Source: a virus. From it: a stretch of DNA of 52,003 nt. Positions 23,916 through 31,221 of this stretch are shown here, piece by piece. Location: the IMG/VR virus record IMGVR_UViG_3300042261_001140, positions 1-52,003 of that record; one strand, written 5' to 3'. Every line of letters begins with the position of its first letter. Position 1 is the stretch's first letter. Made by a program: the position numbers and the translations under genes. Below the pieces are notes generated by a model, which ran no database searches, had not been told where the DNA came from, and worked only from the letters and a program-made list of their open reading frames with translations.

Positions 23916-24014
23916 CAAAAGCAAAAACCAACACACGCGCAAGCGGCACAATAAACTTATGGAAGAAGCCACCGCGAACGAGGACAAAAGCAAAAGCCAA
24001 CACACGCGCAAGCG
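23916..24014. repeat. 30-bp direct repeat, two copies
   Basis: CAAAAGCAAAA[A/G]CCAACACA continued by CGCGCAAGCG occurs at 23916-23945 and 23985-24014, with one mismatch, 69 bases apart. It is the first of three repeat pairs in the gene-poor stretch 23870-24272. Confidence 0.85.
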
Positions 24015-24115
24015 AACGTAGTATTACACGAACTACCGCCGCGATCAATGCACCAGCCCCGCGAAGGAAGCCCATGCACTACGACTACCAATCGCCGCGC
24101 TCAATGTCATATGCG

Positions 24116-24167
24116 GGGGCTCTGCCCCCTGCACCCCCGGCAAGGGGCTCCGCCCCCTGCACCCCCG
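24116..24167. repeat. 24-bp tandem repeat, GC-rich
   Basis: GGGGCTC[T/C]GCCCCCTGCACC followed by CCCG at 24116-24139 and 24144-24167. Each unit can fold (GGGGC/GCCCC). This type of GC-rich repeat is seen between genes in many bacterial genomes. Confidence 0.85.
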
Positions 24168-24192
24168 TAGCGGGCCTGGTGCTCATCAGCCG

Positions 24193-24262
24193 GTAATCGG
24201 AAATTGAGCACATCACGCAAACGAATCCAGTAATCGGAAATTGAGCACATCACGCAAACGAA
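24193..24262. repeat. 33-bp direct repeat, two copies
   Basis: GTAATCGGAAATTGAGCACA continued by TCACGCAAACGAA occurs at 24193-24225 and 24230-24262, identical. Each begins with the half-operator word GTAATC but lacks the other half. It lies just upstream of the 53-residue gene, so it may be regulatory. Confidence 0.85.
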
Positions 24263-24272
24263 AGGCGCCATC

Positions 24273-24434
24273 ATGTCCACCCTTCTCGGCACGCTATTCA
24301 TATACCTGCTGATCTGCCTATTCCGTCCCATCAGGCGGATCGTTAACGACGCATGTGATATCATCGTTTTTGGAGGAAAGAAGAAGGACATGAAGCACAG
24401 GGACGACAATGAATGGGAAGACCGAAAAAGATGA
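24273..24434 (+). CDS. 53-residue single-helix membrane protein
   Basis: MSTLLGTLFIYLLICLF forms an N-terminal membrane helix, followed by basic RPIRRIV and a charged tail (KKKDMKHRDDNEWEDRKR). The ribosome site is weak (AAAGG). Ends 5 bases before the stop of the convergent minus-strand gene. Real but unassigned. Confidence 0.4.
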   Translation: MSTLLGTLFIYLLICLFRPIRRIVNDACDIIVFGGKKKDMKHRDDNEWEDRKR

Positions 24435-24438
24435 AACG

Positions 24439-24825
24439 CTAAATAAATCTCTTGTCTACCCATCCGCTCCCGTAGCACTCATAACAATTACCGCCATTAC
24501 CACCCGATCCACCGCAAGCCGGGCAACTCCTCTTATCCCAGCCAGGTCCATGATCCTTCTTTTCTTCTGGCTTCTCAAGGTCTCCATACCTTCTGCCACT
24601 AGACAAAGAAACACTTGGCTTCCAAGGAAGGACCTCCGACTTTTTCTCTCGGCACTTTTCACACCTAAACCGATGCACAATCATCTCGAATCGTTCAACT
24701 ACCTGCGACTCAGTAAGAGAATCGAATCGATAAGAGCAAACCCTATAAATCTTCGCAAGCCATTCAGAGGTTATTCTGCGTTCTCGTCCGCACTGTTTAC
24801 ACTTCACCACGAATTTTGTGAGCAT
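24439..24825 (-). CDS. Zinc-binding protein with DnaJ-like Cys repeats, minus strand
   Basis: 128 residues. N-terminal VVKCKQCGRERRIT and HRFRCEKCREKK form one four-Cys site; the C-terminal SCPACGGSGGNGGNCYECYG forms a DnaJ-type CxxCxGxG pair. Such proteins bind zinc and often nucleic acid or protein partners. It lies on the minus strand against the surrounding early genes and is AT-richer, so it came in with the HNH gene behind it or alone. G-run ribosome site before the ATG. Confidence 0.6.
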   Translation of the reverse strand: MLTKFVVKCKQCGRERRITSEWLAKIYRVCSYRFDSLTESQVVERFEMIVHRFRCEKCREKKSEVLPWKPSVSLSSGRRYGDLEKPEEKKDHGPGWDKRSCPACGGSGGNGGNCYECYGSGWVDKRFI

Positions 24826-25125
24826 AACAGCCCCCCCACCAGGTGATAAAACAGCTTTTTTTACGCTCGAACTCTCTAAGCTACCGAAACCACAGTAAAA
24901 TCCAGACAGAGTTGAAAAAACTCATGGTCCCCCACACCCCCCGTGGTGTAGACCCTACTTCTCTCATATAGAAAGGATTGCTACACCTGCCATAGTTCCG
25001 ACCTAAGTCAGTCGTTTGCTCTAGTAGAAGCTTAACTCACATCCCAAGGTAAACGCTTGCTAGAGTAAAACCTTAAGTTTTGCTCCTACGGTTATAGTAT
25101 TTACTGTTACTGTAACCGATCCCCT
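24826..25125. other. AT-rich intergenic stretch between the zinc protein and HNH genes
   Basis: 300 bases with no convincing gene. It holds two related words, GCTCTAGTAGAAGCTTAA (25018) and GCTAGAGTAAAACCTTAA (25058), a short GAGTT/AACTC hairpin (24911) and an ACACC/GGTGT hairpin (24937). No clear promoter is visible for the zinc gene. Confidence 0.4.
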
Positions 25126-25776
25126 TTAGACTGTACACAAAAGCGCGGCAGTTTGCTTGCGAGTCCAACGACTTGCCTGTTCTGGCTTTACATGAAGTTT
25201 ACTTTTGAAACACCTTTCGCAAAGGACGAAAAGATTGCCAGGAGAATTGTCTCCTCCTTCTTTAACGGGCTTTTTATGAACAACGCAAAGCTGCAACTCT
25301 TCGTATTTATTGCCATTCTCAGCACGACCTTCATCAGCGGCTAAAAACGCTTCATCGACATGCTTCATTTGGGCATCTATCCTATCGAAATAGTTACCAA
25401 TTTCATCGCATTCCTTTTTTAGACTCCTTTGATTCATTTTCACTTGTAACTTGGAAGGCACTAACCTCCTGATAAAATGGGGGATTCCATCCGGAGTATC
25501 GTACTGCGAAAATTTATGCACAAAATTTTCCACATTGTCATATGACTTTGCATCTTTATTCACAGATACGCCTCCGCAGGCACGGCAAGAATACCCGTCG
25601 CGGTGCATCACGTAAGCCTTTAGCCAGAAATGGGACTTGATTTCATTGGGCCTCAATTTCAAGGTAGGCGCGGGAATCGGCCACTTCCTTCCATGATGAT
25701 CCCTGAAGAATCGCTGTACAGTTTCTTTACACTCTGCGTCTAAACTCCTGGTTGATAAATCTTTTAATCGTGGCAT
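25126..25776 (-). CDS. HNH endonuclease, minus strand
   Basis: 216 residues from the ATG at 25776, with AGGAG seven bases upstream. HRDGYSCRACGG opens the HNH fold (CxxC) and LQLCVVHKKPVKEGGDNSPG...LFVLCERCFKSKLH closes it (His, Asn, CxxC). Between them is a 90-residue insertion, much longer than usual. The N-terminal part (RFFRDHHGRKWPIPAPTLKL) is basic. It could be a free-standing homing endonuclease: it is reversed relative to its neighbours and has its own promoter. Confidence 0.82.
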   Translation of the reverse strand: MPRLKDLSTRSLDAECKETVQRFFRDHHGRKWPIPAPTLKLRPNEIKSHFWLKAYVMHRDGYSCRACGGVSVNKDAKSYDNVENFVHKFSQYDTPDGIPHFIRRLVPSKLQVKMNQRSLKKECDEIGNYFDRIDAQMKHVDEAFLAADEGRAENGNKYEELQLCVVHKKPVKEGGDNSPGNLFVLCERCFKSKLHVKPEQASRWTRKQTAALLCTV

Positions 25777-25865
25777 TTTAATTCTCCTGAATGACGTAAG
25801 TGAACGAAACATCCGCTCGTTTCCTGTATGTTGCCATGGGGATTGAAAGCCGTCTCGATCCCCGC

Positions 25866-25883
25866 GTTAACTCCCATGTTAAC
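25866..25883. promoter_or_regulatory. GTTAAC inverted pair in the HNH leader
   Basis: GTTAAC, six bases, GTTAAC (25866-25871 and 25878-25883): a symmetric site just downstream of the HNH promoter, in position for a repressor. Confidence 0.35.
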
Positions 25884-25903
25884 CGCTCGCTTGAGTAGGC
25901 TGC

Positions 25904-25932
25904 ACAATACTATAGCCACCTATGTCTTGCAA
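25904..25932 (-). promoter_or_regulatory. HNH gene promoter
   Basis: Minus strand TTGCAA (25932-25927), 17-base spacer, TATTGT (25909-25904). The HNH start is 130 bases downstream. Confidence 0.45.
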
Positions 25933-25987
25933 GCGAAATCCACGCTATTATCACCTAGCACACCATTCCGCGCGTAAATACCAAAAA

Positions 25988-26018
25988 CCATTTTTTACTG
26001 TCTGTCCTTTGTGAAAGG
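25988..26018 (+). promoter_or_regulatory. Upstream motif, copy 2
   Basis: CCATTTTTTACTGTCTGTCC followed by TTTGTGAAAGG. Similar to the sites at 22123 and 29223; here it precedes the gene at 26046 and opens the SSB-ATPase transcription unit. Confidence 0.45.
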
Positions 26019-26045
26019 AGGTGGTCGAATATCAGGCTGAGAAGG

Positions 26046-26570
26046 ATGAGGGAGTTTGCGGTGAGGACCATGCGAGGCGTGCAAACAATCGCGGCGATCC
26101 TCACTGTGCTTGGGATTGTGACCTTCACCCTCTTCATTTTCGAGGAGGCTACACAGATGGTTGTCTATGGAACGTGGGCGGCTGACAAGGCCAAAGACTT
26201 CAAGCTCCAGTTGAAGGGGGTCCGGGTGGTCGAAACCCTCAACTCGCAGGTCAAATGGATCAACAACGGCATCGGCTGGATTCATCCATTCGCTTTTTTC
26301 AGTTACCGGGGATGGGCAGATGCAACCGACTACTGGATCGAAGCTCAACACGCCCGTTTGTTTGCCCAGGCCCCGGAAATCTACGCAGGACAGAAAGTCA
26401 AGGTCAACGTAACCCCTGAAAGGATAGACCATCTCGAAGATGGGATCGTCATCCTCACGGCCGGCCAGCTCACGGTAATCACAAAAGAACGGGATTTATC
26501 ACCGCCTGTCTTGGTTGAAGGTACGGCAAAGATGGAAAACGGAAGGATCATCCTCAAGGAAGGGGGGTGA
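26046..26570 (+). CDS. Membrane-anchored protein before SSB
   Basis: 174 residues. One helix near residues 14-33 (QTIAAILTVLGIVTFTLFIF) after a basic start; the rest, about 140 residues, would face the periplasm. The last 60 residues (KVNVTPERIDHLEDGIVILT, GTAKMENGRIILK) are beta-rich. AAAGGAGGTG lies 26 bases upstream of the ATG, which is far, so a CTG at 26037 may be the true start. No family recognised. Confidence 0.5.
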   Translation: MREFAVRTMRGVQTIAAILTVLGIVTFTLFIFEEATQMVVYGTWAADKAKDFKLQLKGVRVVETLNSQVKWINNGIGWIHPFAFFSYRGWADATDYWIEAQHARLFAQAPEIYAGQKVKVNVTPERIDHLEDGIVILTAGQLTVITKERDLSPPVLVEGTAKMENGRIILKEGG

Positions 26571-26851
26571 ACAAGATGCAAGAGCTTCACCGATGGGATA
26601 TCACATGCGAAGAATATTGCATTTCCGGTGATTCCCTGGTAATCATGGACGAACTGCTAAATGAACTCACAAAGGAGAATGAAAATGTTGAATTGCGTTT
26701 CCCTCGTCGGAAATCTCGGCGCAGATCCAGAGCTTCGGAATTCGCAGAATGGGACGGCATGGACGTCTCTCAGGATGGCGGTGAACGAGTTTTACAATGG
26801 GGAGCAGAAGACCCATTGGTTCTCTCTCACGGCTTTCGGGAAGAATGCTGA
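26567..26851 (+). CDS. Doubtful small gene overlapping SSB
   Basis: Starts at a GTG overlapping the previous stop. The first 40 codons (MQELHRWDITCEEYCISGDS, then VIMDELLNELTKENENVEL) look protein-like and fill the 114-base gap before SSB, but the second half reads SSB in another frame and is Arg-rich like a shadow. Confidence 0.25.
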   Translation: MNKMQELHRWDITCEEYCISGDSLVIMDELLNELTKENENVELRFPRRKSRRRSRASEFAEWDGMDVSQDGGERVLQWGAEDPLVLSHGFREEC

Positions 26852-27173
26852 AATAATCTGCCAGTATTGCCAGAAAGGCAGCAAGATCGGAATCGTCGGA
26901 AAGCTCACGACCCGAGAATGGGAAGACAGCAATAGCGGTCAGAAAAGAACCAACGTCGAGATCAAGGTCGACCAGGTGGAGCTGCTCAATACTCAGGGGC
27001 AAGGACAGAATCAGCAGAATGGAAATTACCAGGGCAATGGCCAGCAAAATCGGAACCAGGGCCAGCAAAACAGAGGAAACCAGAATCAGAATCGCGGAAA
27101 CCAGAGACAGCAGAACAACGCACCACCCCCTCCTGACGATTTCCCACCAGCAAACGGAGACATCCCATTTTAA
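26685..27173 (+). CDS. ssb: Single-stranded DNA-binding protein
   Basis: 162 residues. LNCVSLVGNLGADPELRNS, then WFSLTAFGKNAEIICQYCQK and GKLTTREWED form the OB fold (residues 1-105). A long Gln/Asn/Gly-rich linker follows, and the end DDFPPANGDIPF is the acidic tail that recruits replication and repair partners. The start is the ATG at 26685 with AAAGGAG; an earlier ATG lacks support. It protects single strands during phage replication and works with the ERF annealing protein at 33717. Confidence 0.93.
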   Translation: MLNCVSLVGNLGADPELRNSQNGTAWTSLRMAVNEFYNGEQKTHWFSLTAFGKNAEIICQYCQKGSKIGIVGKLTTREWEDSNSGQKRTNVEIKVDQVELLNTQGQGQNQQNGNYQGNGQQNRNQGQQNRGNQNQNRGNQRQQNNAPPPPDDFPPANGDIPF

Positions 27174-27226
27174 GAACAGATAGCCGTCACTCGAAGCAGG
27201 GGTGACGGCAAAAGAAAGGAAATGCA

Positions 27227-28654
27227 ATGATCCGCCATCTTCTCCAAGCCGGATATCCGGCACTTTGCCTTGTGACGCAAGAGCCGCACAGGGCCGAAAA
27301 AGCTTTGATCTGCGAAGGGGCAACATTCTATTCATGGGACATTCTCAGCGGAATTTCCACGACCAAGGACAGCCGGCAGGTTGAGGACATCACCGACCCG
27401 GCTGATGCCATGATTTGGCTCGGAAAACAGCGAGATTCAGTCCTCATCATGCACAATGTCCACCTGCATTTCGACAGCCCCCATGTGATCCAGGCCATCC
27501 TGAACGGGACACATCTATGGAAGGGATTTGGAAACTGCCTGGTTCTCGTAAGCCCGATCTGCCAGCTCCCCGTTGAAGTCGAGAAATACTTCCACCTCAT
27601 CGATCTTCCACTCCCGAGCGTGAACGAGCTAATCGGAATCATGGAAGACATCGCTGAAGCGGCACAAATCGAGCCAAACATTCATGCTGCAATGGCGGCA
27701 AAGGGGCTCACGGAATTTGAGGCTGAAACGGCATTCGCGCTTTCTGCCGTGAAGAAACGATCACTCGATCCAAGAATCATCGCAGAAGCAAAGGCGCAGA
27801 TGATTCGGAGATCGGGGCTCATGGAATTCTGGCCTCCAGTTCCAATCACCGATGTGGGTGGTCTGGATGAGCTCAAGATGTGGCTCGGGACAAGGGCAAT
27901 GGCGTACATGCCTGGAAACGAGCATCTTCCGAAACCCAAGGGAGTCCTTCTTGTCGGGATACCTGGGACCGGGAAGAGCCTGAGTGCGAAGGCCGCGGCA
28001 TCGATTTTCGGGTGGCCACTCATCAGGCTCGACATTTCGACGCTCAAGTCCAAGTACGTCGGAGAATCTGAAAACAAGATGAAGCTCGCCATGCAGACGA
28101 TCAACGCCTTCGGTCGAGCGGTCATCTGGTGTGACGAGATCGAAAAAGCCCTCTCGGGTGCCTCAAATTCTGGAGAAACAGGGGACACAACAGGGGCTAT
28201 GCTTGGAATCCTTCTCACAGCCATGCAGGAACAGATGGAAGAATCACTCCTCATCGCGACGGCCAACAACGCGGCGAGCCTTCCAGCAGAGTTTCTTCGC
28301 AGATTCGATGAAATCTTCTTCGTTGATACACCTGGAGAGAACGAGCGGATCGACATCATCAGGATCATGAACCAGAAGTACGCGACTCAGATCCCTGAAG
28401 AAGCCGCCACAAAGCTCGAAGGATACACGGGAGCTGAAATTGAAAAGATTGCCAGGAACAGCCATTTTGACGGGCTGGAGAAGGCAATCAGCCGTGTGGT
28501 GCCGATCACGAAAACATCCAAGGAAGTGATCGAAGCACTGAGGGAATGGGCCAAATCCAGAGCGCAGCGGGCCAACGCAGAAGAGGTCCAGGCGCCGCAG
28601 GGAAGAAGGCTCAAAATGGTAATCGGAGACACGCAACCAGCCTTTGCTGAATAG
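27227..28654 (+). CDS. ycf46-like: AAA+ ATPase of the Ycf46 type
   Basis: 475 residues. Residues 1-200 match the Ycf46 N-terminal domain in style: a P-loop-like region without Walker A (IMHNVHLHFD, ILVSP-like LVLVSPICQLPVEVEKYFHL). Then a full AAA+ module: Walker A GIPGTGKS near 244-251, VGESENKMKLAMQ, Walker B IWCDEIEKA near 299, sensor ATANNAASLP near 344, Arg-finger region LRRFDEIFFVDTPG. Ycf46 proteins of cyanobacteria and plastids have this order; in several genomes they accompany Ycf35 (DUF1257) and DUF2997, and both occur downstream here (29931, 30782). Substrate unknown. Confidence 0.85.
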   Translation: MIRHLLQAGYPALCLVTQEPHRAEKALICEGATFYSWDILSGISTTKDSRQVEDITDPADAMIWLGKQRDSVLIMHNVHLHFDSPHVIQAILNGTHLWKGFGNCLVLVSPICQLPVEVEKYFHLIDLPLPSVNELIGIMEDIAEAAQIEPNIHAAMAAKGLTEFEAETAFALSAVKKRSLDPRIIAEAKAQMIRRSGLMEFWPPVPITDVGGLDELKMWLGTRAMAYMPGNEHLPKPKGVLLVGIPGTGKSLSAKAAASIFGWPLIRLDISTLKSKYVGESENKMKLAMQTINAFGRAVIWCDEIEKALSGASNSGETGDTTGAMLGILLTAMQEQMEESLLIATANNAASLPAEFLRRFDEIFFVDTPGENERIDIIRIMNQKYATQIPEEAATKLEGYTGAEIEKIARNSHFDGLEKAISRVVPITKTSKEVIEALREWAKSRAQRANAEEVQAPQGRRLKMVIGDTQPAFAE

Positions 28655-28677
28655 CACGGGCACACAGGAGGCAAAAT

Positions 28678-29211
28678 TTGATCATAGGACCAAGAGCGAT
28701 CGAACAGCTCGTTGAGGAACACGGGATGATCAGCAACACCAGGCACAATCTTCGCTGGGAAACTCTCAGCGTCGATTTGAGGCTCGGGGAGTTGCATGAG
28801 CACTTAGGTGGAGCTGTCCTGAGAAAGCAGGATCGATACATTGGGCAGACCCGCCTCATACCAGACGCCGATAAATGGTCCATCAAGCCCAGGAAATACT
28901 ACCTGGGGCGTTCGATGGAAACGGTCAAGATCCCGGTCGGGTATGTGGGACTCATCATTCCAAGAACGACTGCCGTTCGCTCTGCCCTTATGATCGAAGC
29001 CGGGATGATACCACCTGGCTTCGATGGTGAAGTGACCTTTGGGATATTCAACCCGAGTCAGGTTTTAACCCATGTCCAGAAAGGGTATTCGCTAACTACC
29101 ATGATCTTTCTCACGGCTCAGGATGCAAAATCCTACGCTGGCGTATGGTCTGGGGGTGCTCACCAATCCGAAGAAAAGGAATGGGCGCCGTCGACACAAG
29201 ACCCGAGGTAA
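28678..29211 (+). CDS. dCTP deaminase/dUTPase-fold protein, possibly inactive
   Basis: 177 residues, TTG start with AGGAGG upstream. LSVDLRLGE and GYVGLIIPRTTAVRSALMIEAG followed by FDGEVTFGIFN align by eye with the dCTP deaminase trimer fold. Two expected acidic residues are missing: the family IDPG motif reads IPPG, and the catalytic Glu of the LE.(Y/F)N motif reads Gly (TFGIFN). Motif PR-S-S is PRTT. It could be an inactive or regulatory homologue, like phage dUTPase-fold derepressors, or a diverged enzyme. Residue assignment is by eye. Confidence 0.75.
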   Translation: MIIGPRAIEQLVEEHGMISNTRHNLRWETLSVDLRLGELHEHLGGAVLRKQDRYIGQTRLIPDADKWSIKPRKYYLGRSMETVKIPVGYVGLIIPRTTAVRSALMIEAGMIPPGFDGEVTFGIFNPSQVLTHVQKGYSLTTMIFLTAQDAKSYAGVWSGGAHQSEEKEWAPSTQDPR

Positions 29212-29222
29212 AGACAGTAACC

Positions 29223-29252
29223 GGATTTTTCATCGTCTGTCGTATGTGAAAG
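29223..29252 (+). promoter_or_regulatory. Upstream motif, copy 3
   Basis: GGATTTTTCATCGTCTGTCG followed by TATGTGAAAG, 27 bases before the gene at 29279. Best match to the copy at 22123. Confidence 0.45.
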
Positions 29253-29278
29253 AACATTGAAAATGAAAAGGAGAGCAT

Positions 29279-29566
29279 ATGACGCAAAAGCAAGAACACA
29301 TCGAATTTCTTACAGAACTCTTCGTTGAGGTGATCAATGATTTGTTTTCAACAGGAATTGAAATCCTCCATTCATCGTATATGGAGAGGAAACGGATACG
29401 GATCCATATCACAGAAGATTCGCTCAGGATGATCCCAGGGGAGCTGATGCAGGAAGACCGCAAATGCCCCATCTATCCCTTCGAGGTATCCAAGTTCTTC
29501 GCAGGAGTGAAGTATTTCGCACTCACAGAGCATTCCTACATCCAGAGTGTGGAGATCGCGATATGA
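29279..29566 (+). CDS. Small early protein, unrecognised
   Basis: 95 residues. Helical start (QEHIEFLTELFVEVINDLF), then a sheet (RKRIRIHITEDSLRM). AAAAGGAG upstream of the ATG. First gene of a tightly overlapping run to 31801 that contains the DUF1257 and DUF2997 genes, so it may belong to that group. Confidence 0.55.
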   Translation: MTQKQEHIEFLTELFVEVINDLFSTGIEILHSSYMERKRIRIHITEDSLRMIPGELMQEDRKCPIYPFEVSKFFAGVKYFALTEHSYIQSVEIAI

Positions 29567-29934
29567 CATACCATGTTCCGGCAAACACGACTGCCTACAC
29601 GTTCCGAGATGGTGAAGCCTGGTTTCCACAAACCCACTGGATGCAGATACGCACAAAATACGGGAATGATTTCAACGACATGGATATTCTGTCGCACCCG
29701 AATCGAATCTGCGAAACACAGAACCCAGGAGATTACGCCGGGAAGGTGAGCATGGTCTACTCGGCTCTCGGGTATTTCATCTTCAAGCGGGATGGCTTCA
29801 TTCTGGTCGTAAATTCTGATGACGTTCGCCAAATCACACCGCAGGGGATCAAGCCTATCGAACTAATGATGGACCCCCCGGTGTTCGATCCTCAAATCCC
29901 GCCACCACCACCATTTCAGGAGATCATCATATGA
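29563..29934 (+). CDS. Small early protein, Pro-rich end
   Basis: 123 residues from the ATG at 29563, overlapping the previous stop (ATGA). Aromatic-rich start (MTYHVPANTTAYTFRDGEAW), then an IFKRDGFILVVNSDDVR sheet and a Pro-rich end (PPVFDPQIPPPPPFQE) that could bind a partner. No family recognised. Overlaps the DUF1257 gene by 4 bases. Confidence 0.55.
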   Translation: MTYHVPANTTAYTFRDGEAWFPQTHWMQIRTKYGNDFNDMDILSHPNRICETQNPGDYAGKVSMVYSALGYFIFKRDGFILVVNSDDVRQITPQGIKPIELMMDPPVFDPQIPPPPPFQEIII

Positions 29935-30356
29935 GCCACGTTGCGCCAATAGAGCTCGAAATCAGGGATCTTGAAGCGTTGAAGGATGCCTGCAAGGAAC
30001 TTGGTTTCGAGTTCGTTCAAGGCCAGGAGCAGTACAAATGGTTCGGAGTCTGGGTTGAAGATTACCCACTCCCCGAGGGATTCACGACCGACGATCTCGG
30101 AAAATGCACCCATGCTATCAGGGTTCCAGGTGCTAACTATGAAGTCGGCGTCATCGAGCGGGCCGGAAAGTTCACGCTGATGTGGGACTTTTGGGATTCA
30201 GGAGGACTTCTTGGGCCGATGGGTGGAAGATCCGGAGTCAACATGATCAGGGCTTACACGAGAGCCAAGGTCAAGCGACAGATCAGGCACAAGCGCGGTG
30301 CTAATCTCACAGAAAAGAGGCTCGAAGATCGCGTCCGCCTCACTGTAACGCTATAG
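29931..30356 (+). CDS. ycf35-like: DUF1257 protein (Ycf35-like)
   Basis: 141 residues. MSHVAPIELEIRDLEALKDA with ACKELGFEFV is the typical DUF1257/Ycf35 start (MSH...I.DLEAL...L..LG). The C-terminal half (VNMIRAYTRAKVKRQIRHKR, LTEKRLEDRVRLTV) corresponds to the conserved tail. Function unknown; in cyanobacteria and plastids it keeps company with the Ycf46 ATPase, as here (27227). The phage also encodes a DUF2997 protein three genes later, the third usual partner. Confidence 0.82.
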   Translation: MSHVAPIELEIRDLEALKDACKELGFEFVQGQEQYKWFGVWVEDYPLPEGFTTDDLGKCTHAIRVPGANYEVGVIERAGKFTLMWDFWDSGGLLGPMGGRSGVNMIRAYTRAKVKRQIRHKRGANLTEKRLEDRVRLTVTL

Positions 30357-30365
30357 GAGGAGAGG

Positions 30366-30554
30366 ATGACAGATAAGAATGTCTATCCTCTCAGGACAGC
30401 ACTCGTTCCTCAATCCTTCTGGGAAGCCTGGGACCAAATGGACGATCACCAGCGAGCGGCCGTCTTTTTCGGTGAAGTGAAGGCGCTCGAAATCAAGGTC
30501 GAAGGGCTTGAGCGCAGGATCGAAGAGATGGAGGAGGTTGTCTTCGATGAATGA
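30366..30554 (+). CDS. Small coiled-coil protein
   Basis: 62 residues. The second half (EVKALEIKVEGLERRIEEME) is a heptad coiled coil; the start (VPQSFWEAWDQMDDHQRAAV) is aromatic and acidic. Probably oligomeric. AGGAGGAGAGG ribosome site. Lies between the DUF1257 and DUF2997 genes. Confidence 0.55.
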   Translation: MTDKNVYPLRTALVPQSFWEAWDQMDDHQRAAVFFGEVKALEIKVEGLERRIEEMEEVVFDE

Positions 30555-30804
30555 GGAGGATCATGGTCAGAGAGCCAAGCGGATCATCGCGATGGCACTC
30601 AAACCTGACCCTGTGGGCGAAAAGGTTTGGGCATCCATCAAGTGCGCGGCAACCCCCTGCATCTACTGTGAAGACGATCATTGCAGGGCGTACAAGCCTG
30701 AGCTGACACTGTTCGGTGCCTATCATAAATGCGCGACCTTTTCGCGAAACATCGTATCGGCTGTGAAAAGAAAGGGGAAAGATGGAAAAGCAAATCGTGA
30801 TTGA
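30547..30804 (+). CDS. Small protein with a four-Cys cluster
   Basis: 85 residues from the ATG at 30547. IKCAATPCIYCEDDHCRAYK followed by YHKCATF gives five Cys, enough for a zinc or iron-sulphur site. Overlaps both neighbours, so translationally coupled within the DUF1257-DUF2997 run. Confidence 0.5.
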   Translation: MNEEDHGQRAKRIIAMALKPDPVGEKVWASIKCAATPCIYCEDDHCRAYKPELTLFGAYHKCATFSRNIVSAVKRKGKDGKANRD

Positions 30805-30982
30805 CATCCTCGACACCGGGGAGATCAGGATCGAAACCATTGGATTCAAAGGCGCAGAGTGCCTGAAGGAATCCGAGTTCATCGAGGAAGCTCTTGGGAA
30901 AGTCTACGGCCGCAAGCTCACGAAGGCTTTCTACATGAAGGAAGGAACGAAAGTCACAACTCACAAGCAGCTCTGCGGATAG
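30782..30982 (+). CDS. DUF2997 protein
   Basis: 66 residues. IVIDILDTGEIRIETIGFKG, AECLKESEFIEEALG and KVYGRKLTKAFY match DUF2997 (a short acidic-beta start, a conserved G-x-x-C, then a helix). The family is normally found beside DUF1257 and Ycf46-like genes, which are both present in this window. Function unknown. Confidence 0.75.
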   Translation: MEKQIVIDILDTGEIRIETIGFKGAECLKESEFIEEALGKVYGRKLTKAFYMKEGTKVTTHKQLCG

Positions 30983-30990
30983 GAAAAGAA

Positions 30991-31212
30991 ATGGCAAAGT
31001 TTCTCGATTCTTTCAAAGCGAACTTCGCCGAGATGACAAGGGCCGTCATGTCTGGAGATGTCGCACTCGTTGAATGCACCGATACGGAAACCGGGAAGCC
31101 GTGCGCGATCATCTGCACCGTGAACGTCTTCGAGGACAGGTCGGTTGAGATCGTTCCAATGGCCAGGATGTTCGACGGGAATCCTTACGAACAAATCAAT
31201 CCACCGGATTAG
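30991..31212 (+). CDS. Small early protein, DUF6117-like
   Basis: 73 residues from the ATG at 30991, with GGAAAAGAA upstream. TGKPCAIICTVNVFEDRSVE, VPMARMFDGNPYEQINPP is the pattern of a small phage family that I recall as DUF6117; no known function. An earlier in-frame start would overlap the DUF2997 gene. Confidence 0.6.
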   Translation: MAKFLDSFKANFAEMTRAVMSGDVALVECTDTETGKPCAIICTVNVFEDRSVEIVPMARMFDGNPYEQINPPD

Positions 31213-31221
31213 GAGGATGCC

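Noticed and set aside
24193-24236. Two further repressor operators
   Set aside because: Only the half-site GTAATC is present, as CGGTAATC and CAGTAATC. The left halves do not match, so these are not counted with the six.
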